Source: Siphonodentalium dalli
Lineage: Eukaryota > Mollusca > Scaphopoda > Gadilida > Siphonodentaliidae
DNA length: 64,000 nucleotides
Assembly: GCA_032622095.1 (NCBI GenBank)
Contig: CP136066.1
Location: 148,891,559 to 148,955,558, forward strand
Reading direction: 5' to 3'
In this document: piece by piece, positions 11,291 to 22,990 of the stretch
Layout: the number at the start of each line of letters is the position of its first letter
Position numbering within the stretch: position 1 is the first letter of the stretch
Translations under genes and position numbers: made by a program
The notes under the pieces: generated by a model
Database searches by the model: none
Told to the model about the DNA's origin: nothing
Seen by the model: the letters and a program-made list of their open reading frames with translations, nothing else

Positions 11291-13420
11291 TTGGAGCTGT
11301 CTAGTATTTTAAACACCAGAGAAAATGGAAGGGCTTGGTGAATGGTTTAGAAATTTCCTCACTCAATGGTGCACACAGATGGTTACTTTTACAAAGCACC
11401 TATGATTGATAAGACAAATTATCCTTAAACAAAATGTTGGTTAAATTGTATGGAATTAGTCTAAATTGACTGTGACACAACATTGGCATGATGAAATACC
11501 ATACTTGAGGTGATGTAGCTCACTTAAATAGATATTTGTGTATAATAATATTAAAAACAGCAGTTTATCTCACACAGTTATACTGTGATATGTACTGCCG
11601 ATAGACAATTAAAGCACCATATTAATGCGTAGGTATAAGTACAACAAACGTGCACACAACTGCAACAGGACGCTAAATGGTCACACTCACCCCGAGGCGT
11701 CACATCCGCATGGACAAGTGATGATGTTTACACCAACATACTACAATTTGTAGAGATGCAATTCGGACAAAACATATTATTAACGTTATGGAACTGTATG
11801 ATGTGGTAATACGAACTTATTGGAAATGGAAGCTTATAGCCTTCACATTTTAACCCGAACAATCGATTTGCGTTGATACGTTTGGAGACTACTCAGAATG
11901 AAGACTCGACAGCGTTGTGTGGGACAACCTCAAGAATTGGGTATGGTGAACTATAAAAGATACGAAAAACACAGAGTCTTCAATGAAGGATACTAAATCA
12001 GACGGATGTTTTGAAAGACGAAGCAGAACAAGTTTATCATCAAGCTCATCCACCCAAAGAACAGTAACCCAAATTTGTTAAATATTTGGTACCACATCTC
12101 ATTACGACGAGAGCACAATACATAAAAACGTGTTTACCACGTCGGTCATATTCCAAGTGACACCTCTTCCCTATGATTTCCATAGGTTAAATAGCCATTG
12201 GCACAGGAATTACCCCTTTGTCGTGAAGCTTGATTTTTGTGGTGTGGTCTAAAATTTGACATTATTTTTAGTGCGGTTCTGACACTAGTTACGAAAACAC
12301 AAGATTTCAAGGCGAATTCCATTCTAGATGGACATGATTTTTTGGCACATAAAGTTTCCGCAAATGTCAATCTTTCAGATTTAAAGAAAATTTTGGACCT
12401 CAAGGTTGGCTCAAGTAGTGAGACGTAAGAATTCGTTCAATGTCAGCAAGGTATGACTGAGGATTACTATAATGTCGAGAAAGTTGCATGCATGTATAAT
12501 CTAGATACGAAAATCCTCTTGCATGCGTTGGAACGCGATATGAAACAAAGGCTACCAAACAGTTTACGTGCATCTTTTTAAACGATGAAATATGACATAG
12601 ACTCATCAGACAAAGGCCAAAGTCAGTCCTGGTCCTTACATACATGCTTTGGATACGTTTCAAACAAACTCGATGGATTTTTCTCGAGCGCAGTAGAGTC
12701 AGACACTGGAGTTTATATATATAACAGTCGCTTAGAAACGTCATGGGGTTTTCATTGTTTATAATTTGTTCCGTATTGACGCATTTACTGTCTAGCGATC
12801 ACAGTTGTCATTGTTCCCCTATCCGACTATTCTCAGTTTGATATACCATACGACTGAAACGACGTTTGGACACAATCAAGCAGTCAAATTGTGGCTTGGA
12901 GATTTTAGATACACTGCCCTGGATTTCAAAACATATTCCATGAATATTTTAACTTGATTATTTCGTTGTGAAATACCAATTGGTAAAAACAAGATATGTA
13001 TATATACATATTATGGTTCGATGTCATGCCATCATTTGTGGAAAAATGTCAATTTGCCGTTGTATGTATATTTGTGCAATGTGCTATATTTATTGTTGTG
13101 GATACCGGTGACTTAAATTGTGAACTTTTAGCTATATCTTAATGGATTGTCTCGACGCAATGTGGGAATCGCATGCGAATCTAGTTTGTATGTTAATTGC
13201 AGAGAATCGTACATTTAGAAGGGACGAATTCAACTCCAGAGTGTATACATTAGTGTCCAACTGTCCATGATAAGGCATGATGGGTGGGAGTAGCGATCAC
13301 GAATTATATACCATCGCACATTCGAAAGCTGGTAAGATTCAGACCCATATATTGGATTATGTACTATAAGCGCTAATAGGTGAGTCATGGATGATCTGCT
13401 GCAGTCATTTCTCAAATATA
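11291..13420. other. Non-coding stretch, no recognisable gene
   Basis: Frames at 12,146-12,744 on both strands are short, overlap each other, and have no motif I recognise. No repeat ends seen. It separates the two PAN-type exons. Confidence 0.45.
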
Positions 13421-13439
13421 TTTATATCACATACATGTA

Positions 13440-13707
13440 TGCCATATGCGACGACCCCCTGAACACTCTTCTTGGCGCAGACGGCATCAGACAAGTAACA
13501 CTAAGTCTTGTTCTTCTCCCCACCATAAGATAACTCTTTGCACGAACCCTCACATAGCCCAGCACACTGAATCTCTGAGTGAGCCGTCTCCACTCTGCAG
13601 AGAACGGCACATCCAGCAGGTGATATATCGTCAACTACCATAAACTGTATGCAGTCCACAGTACAAAGCGAGATAGCGTAACTAAATTTACCCTCTAGGA
13701 ACCTCAT
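13440..13707 (-). pseudogene. Broken paralogue of the PAN/apple exon
   Basis: The minus strand encodes DDISPAGCA, then VETAHSEIQCAGLCEGSCKE, nearly the same as the exon at 7875-8184 (EDLSPAGCA, VEMAHSEIQCAGLCEGSCRE). After GEKN six extra bases bring in an in-frame TAG just before CYLSDAV, where the intact copy reads GEKNECYLTDG. The donor GTATGT that ends the intact exon is not present at the matching place. The N-terminal part differs (MRFLEGKFSYAISLCTVDC) and is shorter and less hydrophobic. I read this as a tandemly duplicated exon that has lost function. An alternative is a splice variant using a site before the stop, which I think less likely. Confidence 0.65.
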
Positions 13708-13910
13708 TCTGCTTAGTCCTCAACTGCTATGGGAGACATATGACGGATTGAAGCTCCCAAGTTGAAAATGGTTGATGTTCACCCATTAGTCACCTCGATT
13801 ATGCATTTTATCTTCTGCAAATTAGCGGATATAGAAACTGATCAGGGGGGAATTAACTAAGACAATGTCAATTTGAGACTATAGATACTTCCCAGAAGAT
13901 CAGGCCCCAG

Positions 13911-13974
13911 CAGAATGAGGTCCCCGGCGGGTGTATTTAGTGATGCTAGTCCACCTTCTGTGGACCTCATTCTG
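13911..13974. repeat. Short inverted repeat CAGAATGAGGTCC / GGACCTCATTCTG
   Basis: Perfect 13-base arms at 13,911-13,923 and 13,962-13,974 around a 38-base spacer. A third copy, GAACCTCATTCTGC, is at 13,699-13,712 and covers the start codon of the PAN pseudogene, so a small mobile element may have reshaped that 5' end. Confidence 0.6.
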
Positions 13975-15480
13975 CAAATGACAGACATTGTTAAGGCTTG
14001 ACCACCATACATCGAAATATTGTTCATTCAAGAGGTAGACATGCCACTACTATCACAATAAAGGTATGTATCTCGAATTTACACCAGCGTTTGATTTCCA
14101 TAGTGCATTGTTCAGAAGTACAGTTATGATAATGAACACTTGTGAGCATTAGTGATGCAACCGTATTTTTTAAAATATATTTTATTAAAGAATTGCCATT
14201 CCTTCCCCGTGATTGAATAACATTGACGGCCTGGGGAAATGCGAACCACGGAGCCCAACATATTTCCAACCGTTAATTGTAATTTGAAGAACTGTTAATT
14301 TATATCATGTTATGCCCACATTTGTGTTGTTAAACCACATGATTCAAAGTCGATATTGAAATGGTGGCTTTGCCTTCCTGTCACACAAACAGCTATTGGC
14401 AATGACAGGACAACATGCCGATAGGCTAACAAATGCCTGAATTATCTATATACAAACATTTAGATCTGAAAATACATATCGCCACAATGGCACATTTTCA
14501 TCTGTTTTATTTTTATTTGTGTACATTAATGCGATAAACGGTCTTTAATCTTACCATATCAAGACCTAACAGGAAACACTCCTATTGACCCATGCCCAAG
14601 AACAACCCGAACCCTATCTTTGAATGCTATACATTGATTAATATTCTGTGCAGTGTATAAAGCAATAAACAGTGTTTATTGACATATGTGTACCCCGGGG
14701 CGGGGTCACGAAGTAACAAAGGAGAGCATAATTTCATGTTGTAAACCCTTTACATTTTAAATAACCATTGATGGGTTGTTCCATTAAGAAATGTTTAGAT
14801 AATAAGTTAAACAAACGACCAGATATATCGAAATTATTATCTGAACTTTCCCCACCAATGAATATGACTTCTTCTGAACTTGTATTATATTTTGGTCTGA
14901 CCCATCAATATTGAAAATACACTGTTGTAACTGAGCGGGAATATCCATTTAGTAACAAAAGGGTAAAACAGTCACGGGTTTTGTTTATTGTTGTACTGAC
15001 GTATGTGATGCTTAGTCACCGCGAGATCATTGTTCTGGCGAAACAAGGCGTCGAAAACATACAGAAATGTCTTAAGAGTGTTCACACTATAGGACACCAA
15101 ACACTTTATCATGTTTATGAGTTTGATCGTAGGCATTAAGTATTTTCTGATGGGCTCTGACCATAACATAATTGGAATGAACTATGTTTTACCGGGAGTT
15201 TGATGGCATACATTAAATTTGTTTTGATGGTGCGCGTTCTCCCACAAAGGGACGAATTTTCTCTTCGCATGGAGATGGACATAATGAGTATCCCTGCTAT
15301 ATATGTCTATGCATGCGGATGAAAAAAAAAATCGTTGGGACTGTAGATAATTCAGAGAGGTTTCGTATGTCACGGATGAGCAACAGATACGTTTAGGCCG
15401 ACGGTTAGGGTAGTACGTAATCAAGTTATGCGCACCTGCTAGCCGTAGCCGTAATTTCCTAGCCCACGCCTTGGTATACG
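13975..15480. other. Non-coding stretch, no recognisable gene
   Basis: Frames at 14,024-14,269, 14,972-15,169 and 15,182-15,496 have no recognisable domain. No transposon ends or RNA genes seen. Confidence 0.45.
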
Positions 15481-15481
15481 G

Positions 15482-15669
15482 TCCTGCTAGAATCAATTAC
15501 ACCTGTTTGGATCGATGTTTATAACTGACAATTTTCTCTAAAAACGTGAACAAAAACAACCCAACCTCCGACGGTTCCTGCTAGAATCAATTACACCTGT
15601 TTTGATCCATGTTTACAACTGACGATTTTCTCTAAAAAAGTAAACAAAAACAACCCAACCTCAGAATAA
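15482..15669. repeat. 94-bp direct tandem duplication, two units
   Basis: TCCTGCTAGAATCAATTACA begins at 15,482 and again at 15,576; both units run on through CTGA(C)AATTTTCTCTAAAAA to CAACCCAACCTC with only a few differences, so the duplication is fairly recent. Confidence 0.85.
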
Positions 15670-16118
15670 AATGGCGTGCATCTCGCTCGATAACCAGTGT
15701 GTGATTATTTTTCCATCTGAGGTGGTAGCAGGAGGTTTAATACATGCACTATATTTTTTCAATAATTAATATTGTAAATTAATATTTTAGTGAATATTGG
15801 CCTGTATTTTACACATTAATGACTAGATTAGCTATACCAATTCGTCTAATAGAATTACGTCAACATAACCGTGGATTAGAGGCCATCATACTGCTATTGT
15901 ATTGTTGTTTTGTTATATATCGAAGCATTTGCGAAGTTGTCGAACATATTTTTTGAGATGGTAACGTTTATCTAGTTCGAAGATGCAGGCTACAAAAGAT
16001 ACAAGCGGTAAATTTTACAGCGGACCTTTCGTATGGACTTCTAGAATGTCCCATATGATATCGCCCTTAAATTATATCACTCTCTCCATATTGTCAGAGT
16101 GCTACTATTGTGTCTTAA

Positions 16119-16612
16119 AGGTACGGTTGGCCTTGGCGGTGGGTATCCTGTGAAAATATTTCCACCCGTCAAAAACCGCCACAAACAGAAAGAACAACAA
16201 AATGTAGACAGACTTTGTCCGTATACAAATAAGAAATATCGCATACACAGTATGTTATTGTCATATCTTTGACCATTGTTATGTAAACAAAAGCATAAGA
16301 AGTAACTTTTCTGGTGTTTGTTTATATTAAGACGGTAAACATAAAGAGCGTTCTTTGTTGGTGAATTCCTGATATGGAACGAATAAAGAGCGTTTATGCC
16401 ATTTGTGTTTGATTATCCAGCAGCATTGTGCTGTCTTCTGTAACAGAATCAGACTTTTGCTTATGTAAAATATATTAAATCTTTATGATAACATGCTGTT
16501 TACGCGATGGTCATGGTATATATGAACGAAACTGTATGCGTTTTAATGTTTTTCTGTTTACGGTGATTGGAACAAATATGAATATTTTCGACAACTAAGG
16601 CCTCACGTGCCT
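16119..16612 (-). mobile_element. MITE copy 3, inverted, TTAA-type ends
   Basis: Inverted relative to the copies at 1201 and 1882. It begins AGGTACGGTTGGCCTTGGCG after TTAA (16,115-16,118) and ends CCTCACGTGCCT followed by TTGA, a one-base decay of the second TTAA. At 494 bp it is full length. It carries two ATAAAGAGCGTT motifs and no gene. Confidence 0.87.
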
Positions 16613-16893
16613 TTGAATTTTGAATTTGTTTAATCTCAATAAAAAACCGTACATATGCATACAGTATTTGAGATAAAATATATGAATAAGTTTACATGTG
16701 GAATTAATATTTACAAGTGATCAAGCACATTACATATATACAAGAAACACAACCAATTCTCGCCATTAACATCGGCATTTATTATCATGTATTCGCCCTA
16801 TACGATGAATAACAAAATAAAAACTGTTTTAATCACACGAACACAACTGAATAACAGCGATGATTGTTAGGACATGTTTTTCATATTTTATGT

Positions 16894-17180
16894 TCACATG
16901 CATGTGTCTGGTCTCCTGTATCTTGAAAGATCCGACCTGTAAGCATAACATTTGCCACATGCGCAGACAAAATCAAGACTATGGTTATGTTTGGCTTTAA
17001 TGTGGTATATCAGTCGTTGGTTATGTCTGTATTCAGAACTACACACAACACATATACATGTGCCTTCGCACGAGACTGCCACGTGCCGCTTCTATCATAT
17101 GGGACGTCCGCTGTGCAAACGTTGCCTGGCAATGGTTGCAACTGTACGGCCTGATGTTTAGATGCATATTCCTATTCTCA
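16894..17180 (-). pseudogene. C2H2 zinc-finger relic
   Basis: One frame (17,082 to 16,894) contains CVVC, twelve residues, H, four residues, H: a complete C2H2 spacing. It is followed by a second, damaged finger reading FVCACGKCYAYRSDLSRY, where the first Cys pair is one residue too close and the expected His is Tyr. Just upstream, in another frame, CNHCQATFAQRTSHM looks like a preceding finger cut off by a frameshift. No start codon or linker-rich array is present. It may derive from a host zinc-finger gene or from a transposon-encoded one. Confidence 0.45.
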
Positions 17181-17453
17181 CATTCTTTGAATTTATGCTC
17201 GCGTGCCTTTTATTTTTGTGTGCATGTAAAGCCAAATTGTTGAACAACTCTTCCCTCATATTTGACAAACCATTTGTTGGTGATGACCTTTGTGTGTGTT
17301 ATTAGGTTCTTCGACGGTACCATCAACGGTGACATCATCGATGGAGCAATCGACTGCCGATAACTCGGTATCCATGATTGAAAGAGAATAATGTATTACA
17401 TCATAATTACTTATATATCATATAATAAGTAACGCGAGTTAATAATCACGGGT

Positions 17454-17467
17454 GGGGGGGGGGGGGG
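17454..17467 (+). repeat. Homopolymer G14
   Basis: Fourteen consecutive G after GGGT; a potential G-quadruplex and a likely spot for length error in an assembly. Confidence 0.9.
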
Positions 17468-17879
17468 CGATCTGGATGAACACTGGTACGGATACAGATT
17501 CACAACTGGTTGTTTGTGTTCAGAGCCATATACGGAGGCACACTGCTATATAGTATACGGGTGCAACTGGTATCAAATTTGGCCATGTTAAATATTGTAC
17601 CAGCATGCTTCCGTATCCTATACCAGCATGCATCCGTATATGACTCTTGAGCACAAACAACTCGCCACGAATCCGTTCAAGCGTACCATATTTCATATAT
17701 GGCAGATTTTGGTGCAGAAAAAAAATACGACGCAATTGTAACCAGTTACTGGGTTACAAATACGTCGTGCATTTTTTTTCCAAGTCGATTTTTTTCAAAG
17801 TGGACTCAACGTTTGCTCGTACGTTAGCTGCGACCAGTAACCCGGTTACAAATGCGCCCTATTTTTTTTTACATTAGGA

Positions 17880-19345
17880 AATACAAAGTTACATTTGCAA
17901 GTCGTTTTAAAATTGCGACGTGTTTTCGCGGTTACGGTTACAAATGATTAGCAGAGAATAACTACAACTAGAAAAATTAAAATATTTCACCTGTCCTTGT
18001 TTAAAACGGGTTACAAAGTTACATTTGCAAGTCGTTTCAAAAATGCGACGTGTTTTCCCGGTTTCGGTTACAAATGGTTAGCAGAGAATAACTCCAACTA
18101 GAAAAATGAAAATATTTCACCTGTCCTTGTTTAAAACGGGTTACAAAGTTACAATTGCAAGTCGTTTTAAAAATGCGACGTGTTTTCGCGGTTACGGTTA
18201 CAAATGATTAGTAGAGAATAACTCCAACTAGCAAAATGAAAATATTTCACCTGTCCTTGTTTAAAACGGGTTACAAAGTTACATTTGCAAGTCGTTTAAA
18301 AAATGGAGTTATTCCCGGCCAATCATTTGTAACCGTAACCGAGAAAACACGTCGCATTTTTGAAACGACTTCCAAATGTAACCGTAACCACGAAAACACG
18401 TCGCATTTTTGAAACGACTTCCAAGTGTAACTTTGTAACCCGTTTTTAACAAGGATGGGTGAAATATTTTCATTTTTCTAGTTGGAGTTATTCTCTGCCA
18501 ATCATTTGTAACCATAACCGCGAAAACACGTCGCATTTTTGAAACGACTTCCAAATGTTACCGTAACCGCGAAAACACGTCGCATTTTTGAAACGACTTC
18601 CAAATGTAACTTTGTAACCAGTTTTTAACAAGGATGGGTGAAATATTTTCATTTTTCTAGTTATAGTTATTCTCTGCCAATCATTTGTAACCGTAACCGA
18701 GAAAACACGTCGCATTTTTGAAACGACTTCCAAATGTAACCGTAACCGCGAAAACACGTCACATTTTTGAAACGAGTTCCAAATGTAACTTTGTAACTAG
18801 TTTTTAACAAGGATGGGTGAAATATTTTCATTTTTCTAGTTGGAGTTATTCTCTGCCAATCATTTGTAACCGTAACCGAGAAAACATGTCGCATTTTTGA
18901 AACGACTTCCAAATGTAACCGTAACCGCGAAAACACGTCACATTTTTGAAACGAGTTCCAAATGTAACTTTGTAACCAGTTTTTAACAAGGATGGGTGAA
19001 ATATTTTCATTTTTCTAGTTGGAGTTATTCTCTGCCAATCATTTGTAACCGTAACCGAGAAAACATGTCGCATTTTTTAAACGACTCGCAAATGTAACCG
19101 TAACCGCGAAAACACGTCGCATTTTTGAAACGACTTGCAAATGTAACTTTGTAACCGGTTTTTAACAAGGATGGGTGAAATATTTTCATTTTTCTAGTTG
19201 GAGTTATTCCCTGCCAATCATTTGTAACCGTTACCGCGAAAACACGTCGCATTTTTTAAACGACTTCCAAATGTAACCGTAACCGCGAAAACACGTCGCA
19301 TTTTTGAAACGACTTGCAAATGTAACCTATGTAACCAGGTTACAA
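17880..19345. repeat. Inverting satellite array: 130-bp units, then inverted 179-bp units
   Basis: From 17,880 to about 18,300 a 130-base unit repeats in one direction (TTAAAACGGGTTACAAAGTT at 18,001, 18,131 and 18,261). At about 18,303 the direction flips and six or so units follow with a 179-base period (starts near 18,309, 18,488, 18,667, 18,846, 19,025, 19,204). The extra 49 bases come from an internal doubling of the GTAACCG / AAAACACGTCGCATTTTTGA subunit. Both ends of the array abut unrelated DNA containing CCAGTAACCCGGTTAC (17,836) and GTAACCAGGTTAC (19,331). The minus-strand frames of 75-89 codons here are products of the period and are not genes. Confidence 0.9.
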
Positions 19346-19349
19346 AATG

Positions 19350-20340
19350 CATAACGTATATTTCCTGCACCAAAATTGGACATATCTAGGACAAACAGGA
19401 AAAGCAATATGTGCAATTTCTCCCGAAAAGAGCCGAAATTGTGAACAATTCTCCAAATTTCAATAAAAAGTAAATGTTTGAAGAAACATGTTCGGTCTTT
19501 ATTATTGTGTGAGGGTATTTTAGGCATTCGGGATGTTGCAAAAAATGTTTTCAACTTGAACAGTCTGACATTAAAATTGTTGAATTTGCAAAAAAATAAC
19601 GAGTCTTGTATTAACTGCATGTATTCTGACGATGGTTTAATATGGCTATTGTATTCTCACAATTTTGTTGTTGAGCGTTGCCGAATCTAAATGGAACTGC
19701 CAGTTGACAGTTGTTTCACTAGAGTTGCGAGAGATGACACACCTTCACACAAATTAAGAGCACACACCAGTCGGATGCCTGTTTTATGTCTAGAACCGAC
19801 GGGCACTTACTATCCGACTCGTTTCGTGATATTTTGAACAATTTAGAACTCTAAAGTCATGTTAATTACACTGCAACTTGAATTCAAGACATGCTGGTAA
19901 ACACAACAGATATTGAGCGGGGTGAAATACTCATATGCTATTACATTGATGAAAAGGTGAGCCCCTATACCCAATGGTAATGCATTTGGTCTCTTGGCAA
20001 AATACGCATAAGCAGTATATACGTTCCTTAGCCCATCCATATAAATTTGAAAATTCAAATTTGCAGCCGAAGTTTATGACATTTAGATGCGATTTTGTTA
20101 CAAGTGTTGGTCACATAAACCCATACTTTCATTCCAAACAATACCTAATCCGTTGGCAGTCATCCAGTAAATGACTGCTGTTATGTGTGTGCACTAGCTG
20201 GTGACTGACACACGAGTCTTAAAAACAATTTCTAATCTGACATTTCACAATTTACCAAGGTGATTGATTTCAGTATAAGGATCCTCTAAATTTACTTCAC
20301 CATGACAACTTACATATAAGCTGTATTTTTTGTCAAGTTT
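19350..20340. other. Non-coding stretch, no recognisable gene
   Basis: Frames at 19,327-19,690 and 19,843-20,174 occur on both strands and carry no motif. No element ends recognised. Confidence 0.45.
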
Positions 20341-20348
20341 CCTCGTAT

Positions 20349-20418
20349 GTAAACCAGCTAGTTAAACCATAGAGCGAGATGCTAGCATCTCGTTCTACCG
20401 ATATAACAAGCAGGTTTA
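20349..20418. repeat. Foldback hairpin with 18-bp central palindrome
   Basis: The centre CGAGATGCTAGCATCTCG (20,375-20,392) is a perfect palindrome. The outer arms GTAAACCAGCTAGTTA and TAACAAGCAGGTTTAC pair with two mismatches. Total about 70 bases; it could be a tiny MITE or a structured element. Confidence 0.7.
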
Positions 20419-20924
20419 CGCCGAAGTAAACTTGGGCTATATTTAAGGGGTTCACCTGTTTGAAAATTCCAATTGGACCGCTATTAGTTGAGATTTTCCC
20501 TCATGGCGGAGACCCAGGTCCCTTTTTCAATTAGGGTAGGACAATCTCTGTTATTCCTTTCATAACTTGAAAGGACCATAAACGATTTCACTACAAAGTC
20601 ACTCCACAGCATCAGGAAACAATTAGCCCCAATAGGAAACTAAAAAACTTGCATGAATTATTCAGAGAACCAAAGAATTTAACACCACAAATTATAGCGA
20701 TGATGAAAGACGCGCGTCCGCTTTTGCAAGGTTATGGTGCGAATAGTATACAGTAGTGTCATCAGCTAAAAATAGAAGTGATAAAGCAGTAGATTTATGC
20801 ATATCATTGCCATAGATTAAAACATAATCTGTCCGACAACATATCACTGGGGAACTCCACATTTAATAGAAAGTTTCGATTGATGCGCGCCTTTAAGTCC
20901 CCATATTGAGCTTTATTTGTCAAG

Positions 20925-21172
20925 TAATTTCTAAAGCATTCATTCAACATATCCTCGCGCAAATACGCACATAATCGACCTATAATGTGAAATAGGTATT
21001 ATCTTTTTCCGAAATATGCAGATCTGGCTGTTATCTCAAAAAACCCGCAAATTTTCTGCTTATAATGTAACTTGTTTTAGGTATATAATATGCTTATACT
21101 CGCAGAATTTTGAGTCGATATTGTACTGAAAATAAGAGTATTTTAGTCATGTTATAGACTCATAATGAGGCC
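20925..21172 (+). repeat. Single copy of the palindromic repeat family seen at 35.4-37 kb
   Basis: ATATCCTCGCGCAAATACGC, ATAATGTGAAATAGGTA, TTTTCTGCTTATAATGTAAC and CTCATAATGAGGC all recur in the cluster at 35,404-37,040. No coding capacity. Confidence 0.7.
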
Positions 21173-21174
21173 AT

Positions 21175-21815
21175 TTAGTAGGGCGGCTCCGTGTCAAAAA
21201 AAGGTGAATCGTGCATTTTAAGGTAAAAGCAACAAACTTTGTATACAACATCCTGAAGTGATATATTGTGGATTTGGATATCATGCCAAGCTAGGGAAAG
21301 CCCATGGTTGCCATGGTAACCACCGAAAAACATAGCCGCCAAAAATGCCAAATTGGCTTTTTGCGGAAGTGCGATTTTGGTGCCCCTCTCCCTGCACTGC
21401 ACCCCTGACTCAAATAGCGCCACTTTTGCCATCTTGAAAGCACACGACTAGATTACTCGTTTCATAGAGAAGAATGTGTATCAACTTTGTGGAAATCGGC
21501 GCTAAACAGGTTTATTAATTCTTGTGCACCTCTCCCCTTCCATGCATCCCTGACTCAAATGGCGCCACTATTGACGTCTGCAAAACACACCATTTGATTC
21601 CTCATGGAGATGATTATCTATAAGTTTGGTGGAATCGGCGACAAATTTTGTTCTGCCCTTCTCCCCTTTTGTGCCCCTGACAACAACAGCGTCACTTTAG
21701 AAAATTTTAACCCGCACTATCTTATCCATTATCTTTCTTGTAAGTAAAAGTACCAAAAAGAGACCTCTCTATTGTTATCGAGATGGTCCCTGTAAATTGT
21801 TATGGAACAGACATT

Positions 21816-21854
<39 letters not shown>

Positions 21855-21855
21855 C
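21175..21855 (+). repeat. Interspersed repeat ending in an (AT)n tract
   Basis: It begins with the GGGCGG...ATCGTGCATTTTA.GGTAAAAGCA phrase also present at 27,365-27,420 and (inverted) 35,360-35,412, passes through a CCATGGTTGCCATGGTAACC box, and continues with AATCGGCGACAAATTTTGTT and the CCGCACTATCTTATCC phrase of the 55.8-58 kb family. It ends at an (AT)n run at 21,820-21,851. A minus-strand frame across it (21,175-21,432) is not supported as a gene. Confidence 0.55.
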
Positions 21856-21987
21856 ACAGTTTAAAGTAACGTGTGCACAGTTTATATATATGGTCCAAGA
21901 ATAACATGAGACATCATAGTGTCAAGGAGACAACCCAGCTTTACACAACGTCATTTCCTGGGCGCATTTAGCTTGCATCGGAAGTGA

Positions 21988-22495
21988 TCAACGTAGAAAT
22001 CTTCTTCCGGTTCGGCGTATTCTGTTTGCTGAGAACAGTTTTTGGAATGGGAAGATCGAATATTGATTCCTTCCACATTCATCCAAATGTTCACTAAGTG
22101 AAATTTTGCGATATTCTGGATGATTTATCTCGAACACCAACTGTATATACACGCAAAAGAAATTTTCCCGACTAACATCAGTGACCATATTATCCACACC
22201 TGGGCACTCGGATATACGCGGAATTCTGTTCTGTAATTGCCTGTTGGATTGTGGGACTTTTATGAATTTTGCTTAATCCGTAAGAGCTGCATTTCATCTC
22301 AAATTTTGTGAGATATTCGGCTTCTTTATCAGTTAGGCATTTAGAGAACTTTGTGACAAACTTCTCCTCATTTGTAAGAAGTGTCTTGTAAAAACGATCG
22401 TCCAAGAGTGTATCTTCCGATTTGTTGGCATAGTCGGTCGCTTCCATAATCACCAGTGCACCTCCTTTGTCTACTCTTTTACAAACAATAGTGTT
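21988..22495 (-). mobile_element. Penelope-like reverse transcriptase fragment
   Basis: On the minus strand the segment from about 22,490 reads VDKGGALVIMEATDY, then (22,453-22,190) a linker with FYKTLLTNEEKF and GLSKIHKSPTIQQAITEQNS followed by YIRVP. DKG-x-A-x-V-I-M and a KIHKS box are the N-terminal reverse-transcriptase motifs of Penelope-like elements. The frame closes after YIRVPRCG, and the following frame (22,197-21,988) has no catalytic motif I can see, so the copy is broken and truncated. It does not obviously join the fragment at 317-705, which comes from the other end of such a protein. Confidence 0.65.
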
Positions 22496-22499
22496 GTCA

Positions 22500-22990
22500 G
22501 AACAAAGGCGATTTTTGAACAGCTGGATGGGCGTATGTGACCCAGTTTGTGATTTCTAGATGGACTGGTGGCAGCACAAGAATACCCGTGGCTGCTGTGA
22601 TTATGCATACATATTGGAATTTGGCAACGAGAAATTGTTATTTCCTCCACGCACGACTTACACCCAATTTTTGAACAGCTGGACAGGTTAATTGTGACCT
22701 AGTTTTTTATTTTGAGATGAACTAGTAGCGGCACAAAACTAATCCAGAACAATAGCCTCGTGGCTGCTATGGTTATGCCTACGCAGGCGATTTAACAACG
22801 AAAACTGACCTTTTTTCATTATGTTGACCCAATGCACGACTTACGCCCAATTTTGAACAGCTGGACGAGCGTATGGGACCTGGTTTGTGATTTCTAGATG
22901 GACTAGTCGCGGCACAAGAAGAATCCAGAAAGGATGGCACCGTAGCTGCTGTGATTATGCATACATACATGTGGGCGATTCAGTAACGAT
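22500..22990. repeat. Diverged tandem units of about 180 bp
   Basis: Three repeats of the phrase TTTTTGAACAGCTGGA... GTGATTTCTAGATGGACT.GT ... GCGGCACAA ... GTGGCTGCTGTGATTATGC are spaced near 22,515, 22,670 and 22,850. The phrase CACGACTT(A/C)(C/G).CCAATTTT links them to the array at 25.4-26.0 kb. Confidence 0.65.

Noticed and set aside
12146-12744. Overlapping frames on both strands
   Set aside because: No conserved motif on either strand and no splice-site pattern linking them.
18309-19252. Five similar minus-strand frames of 75-89 codons
   Set aside because: They repeat at exactly the 179-base satellite period and shift with it; no start context or domain. Product of the repeat.
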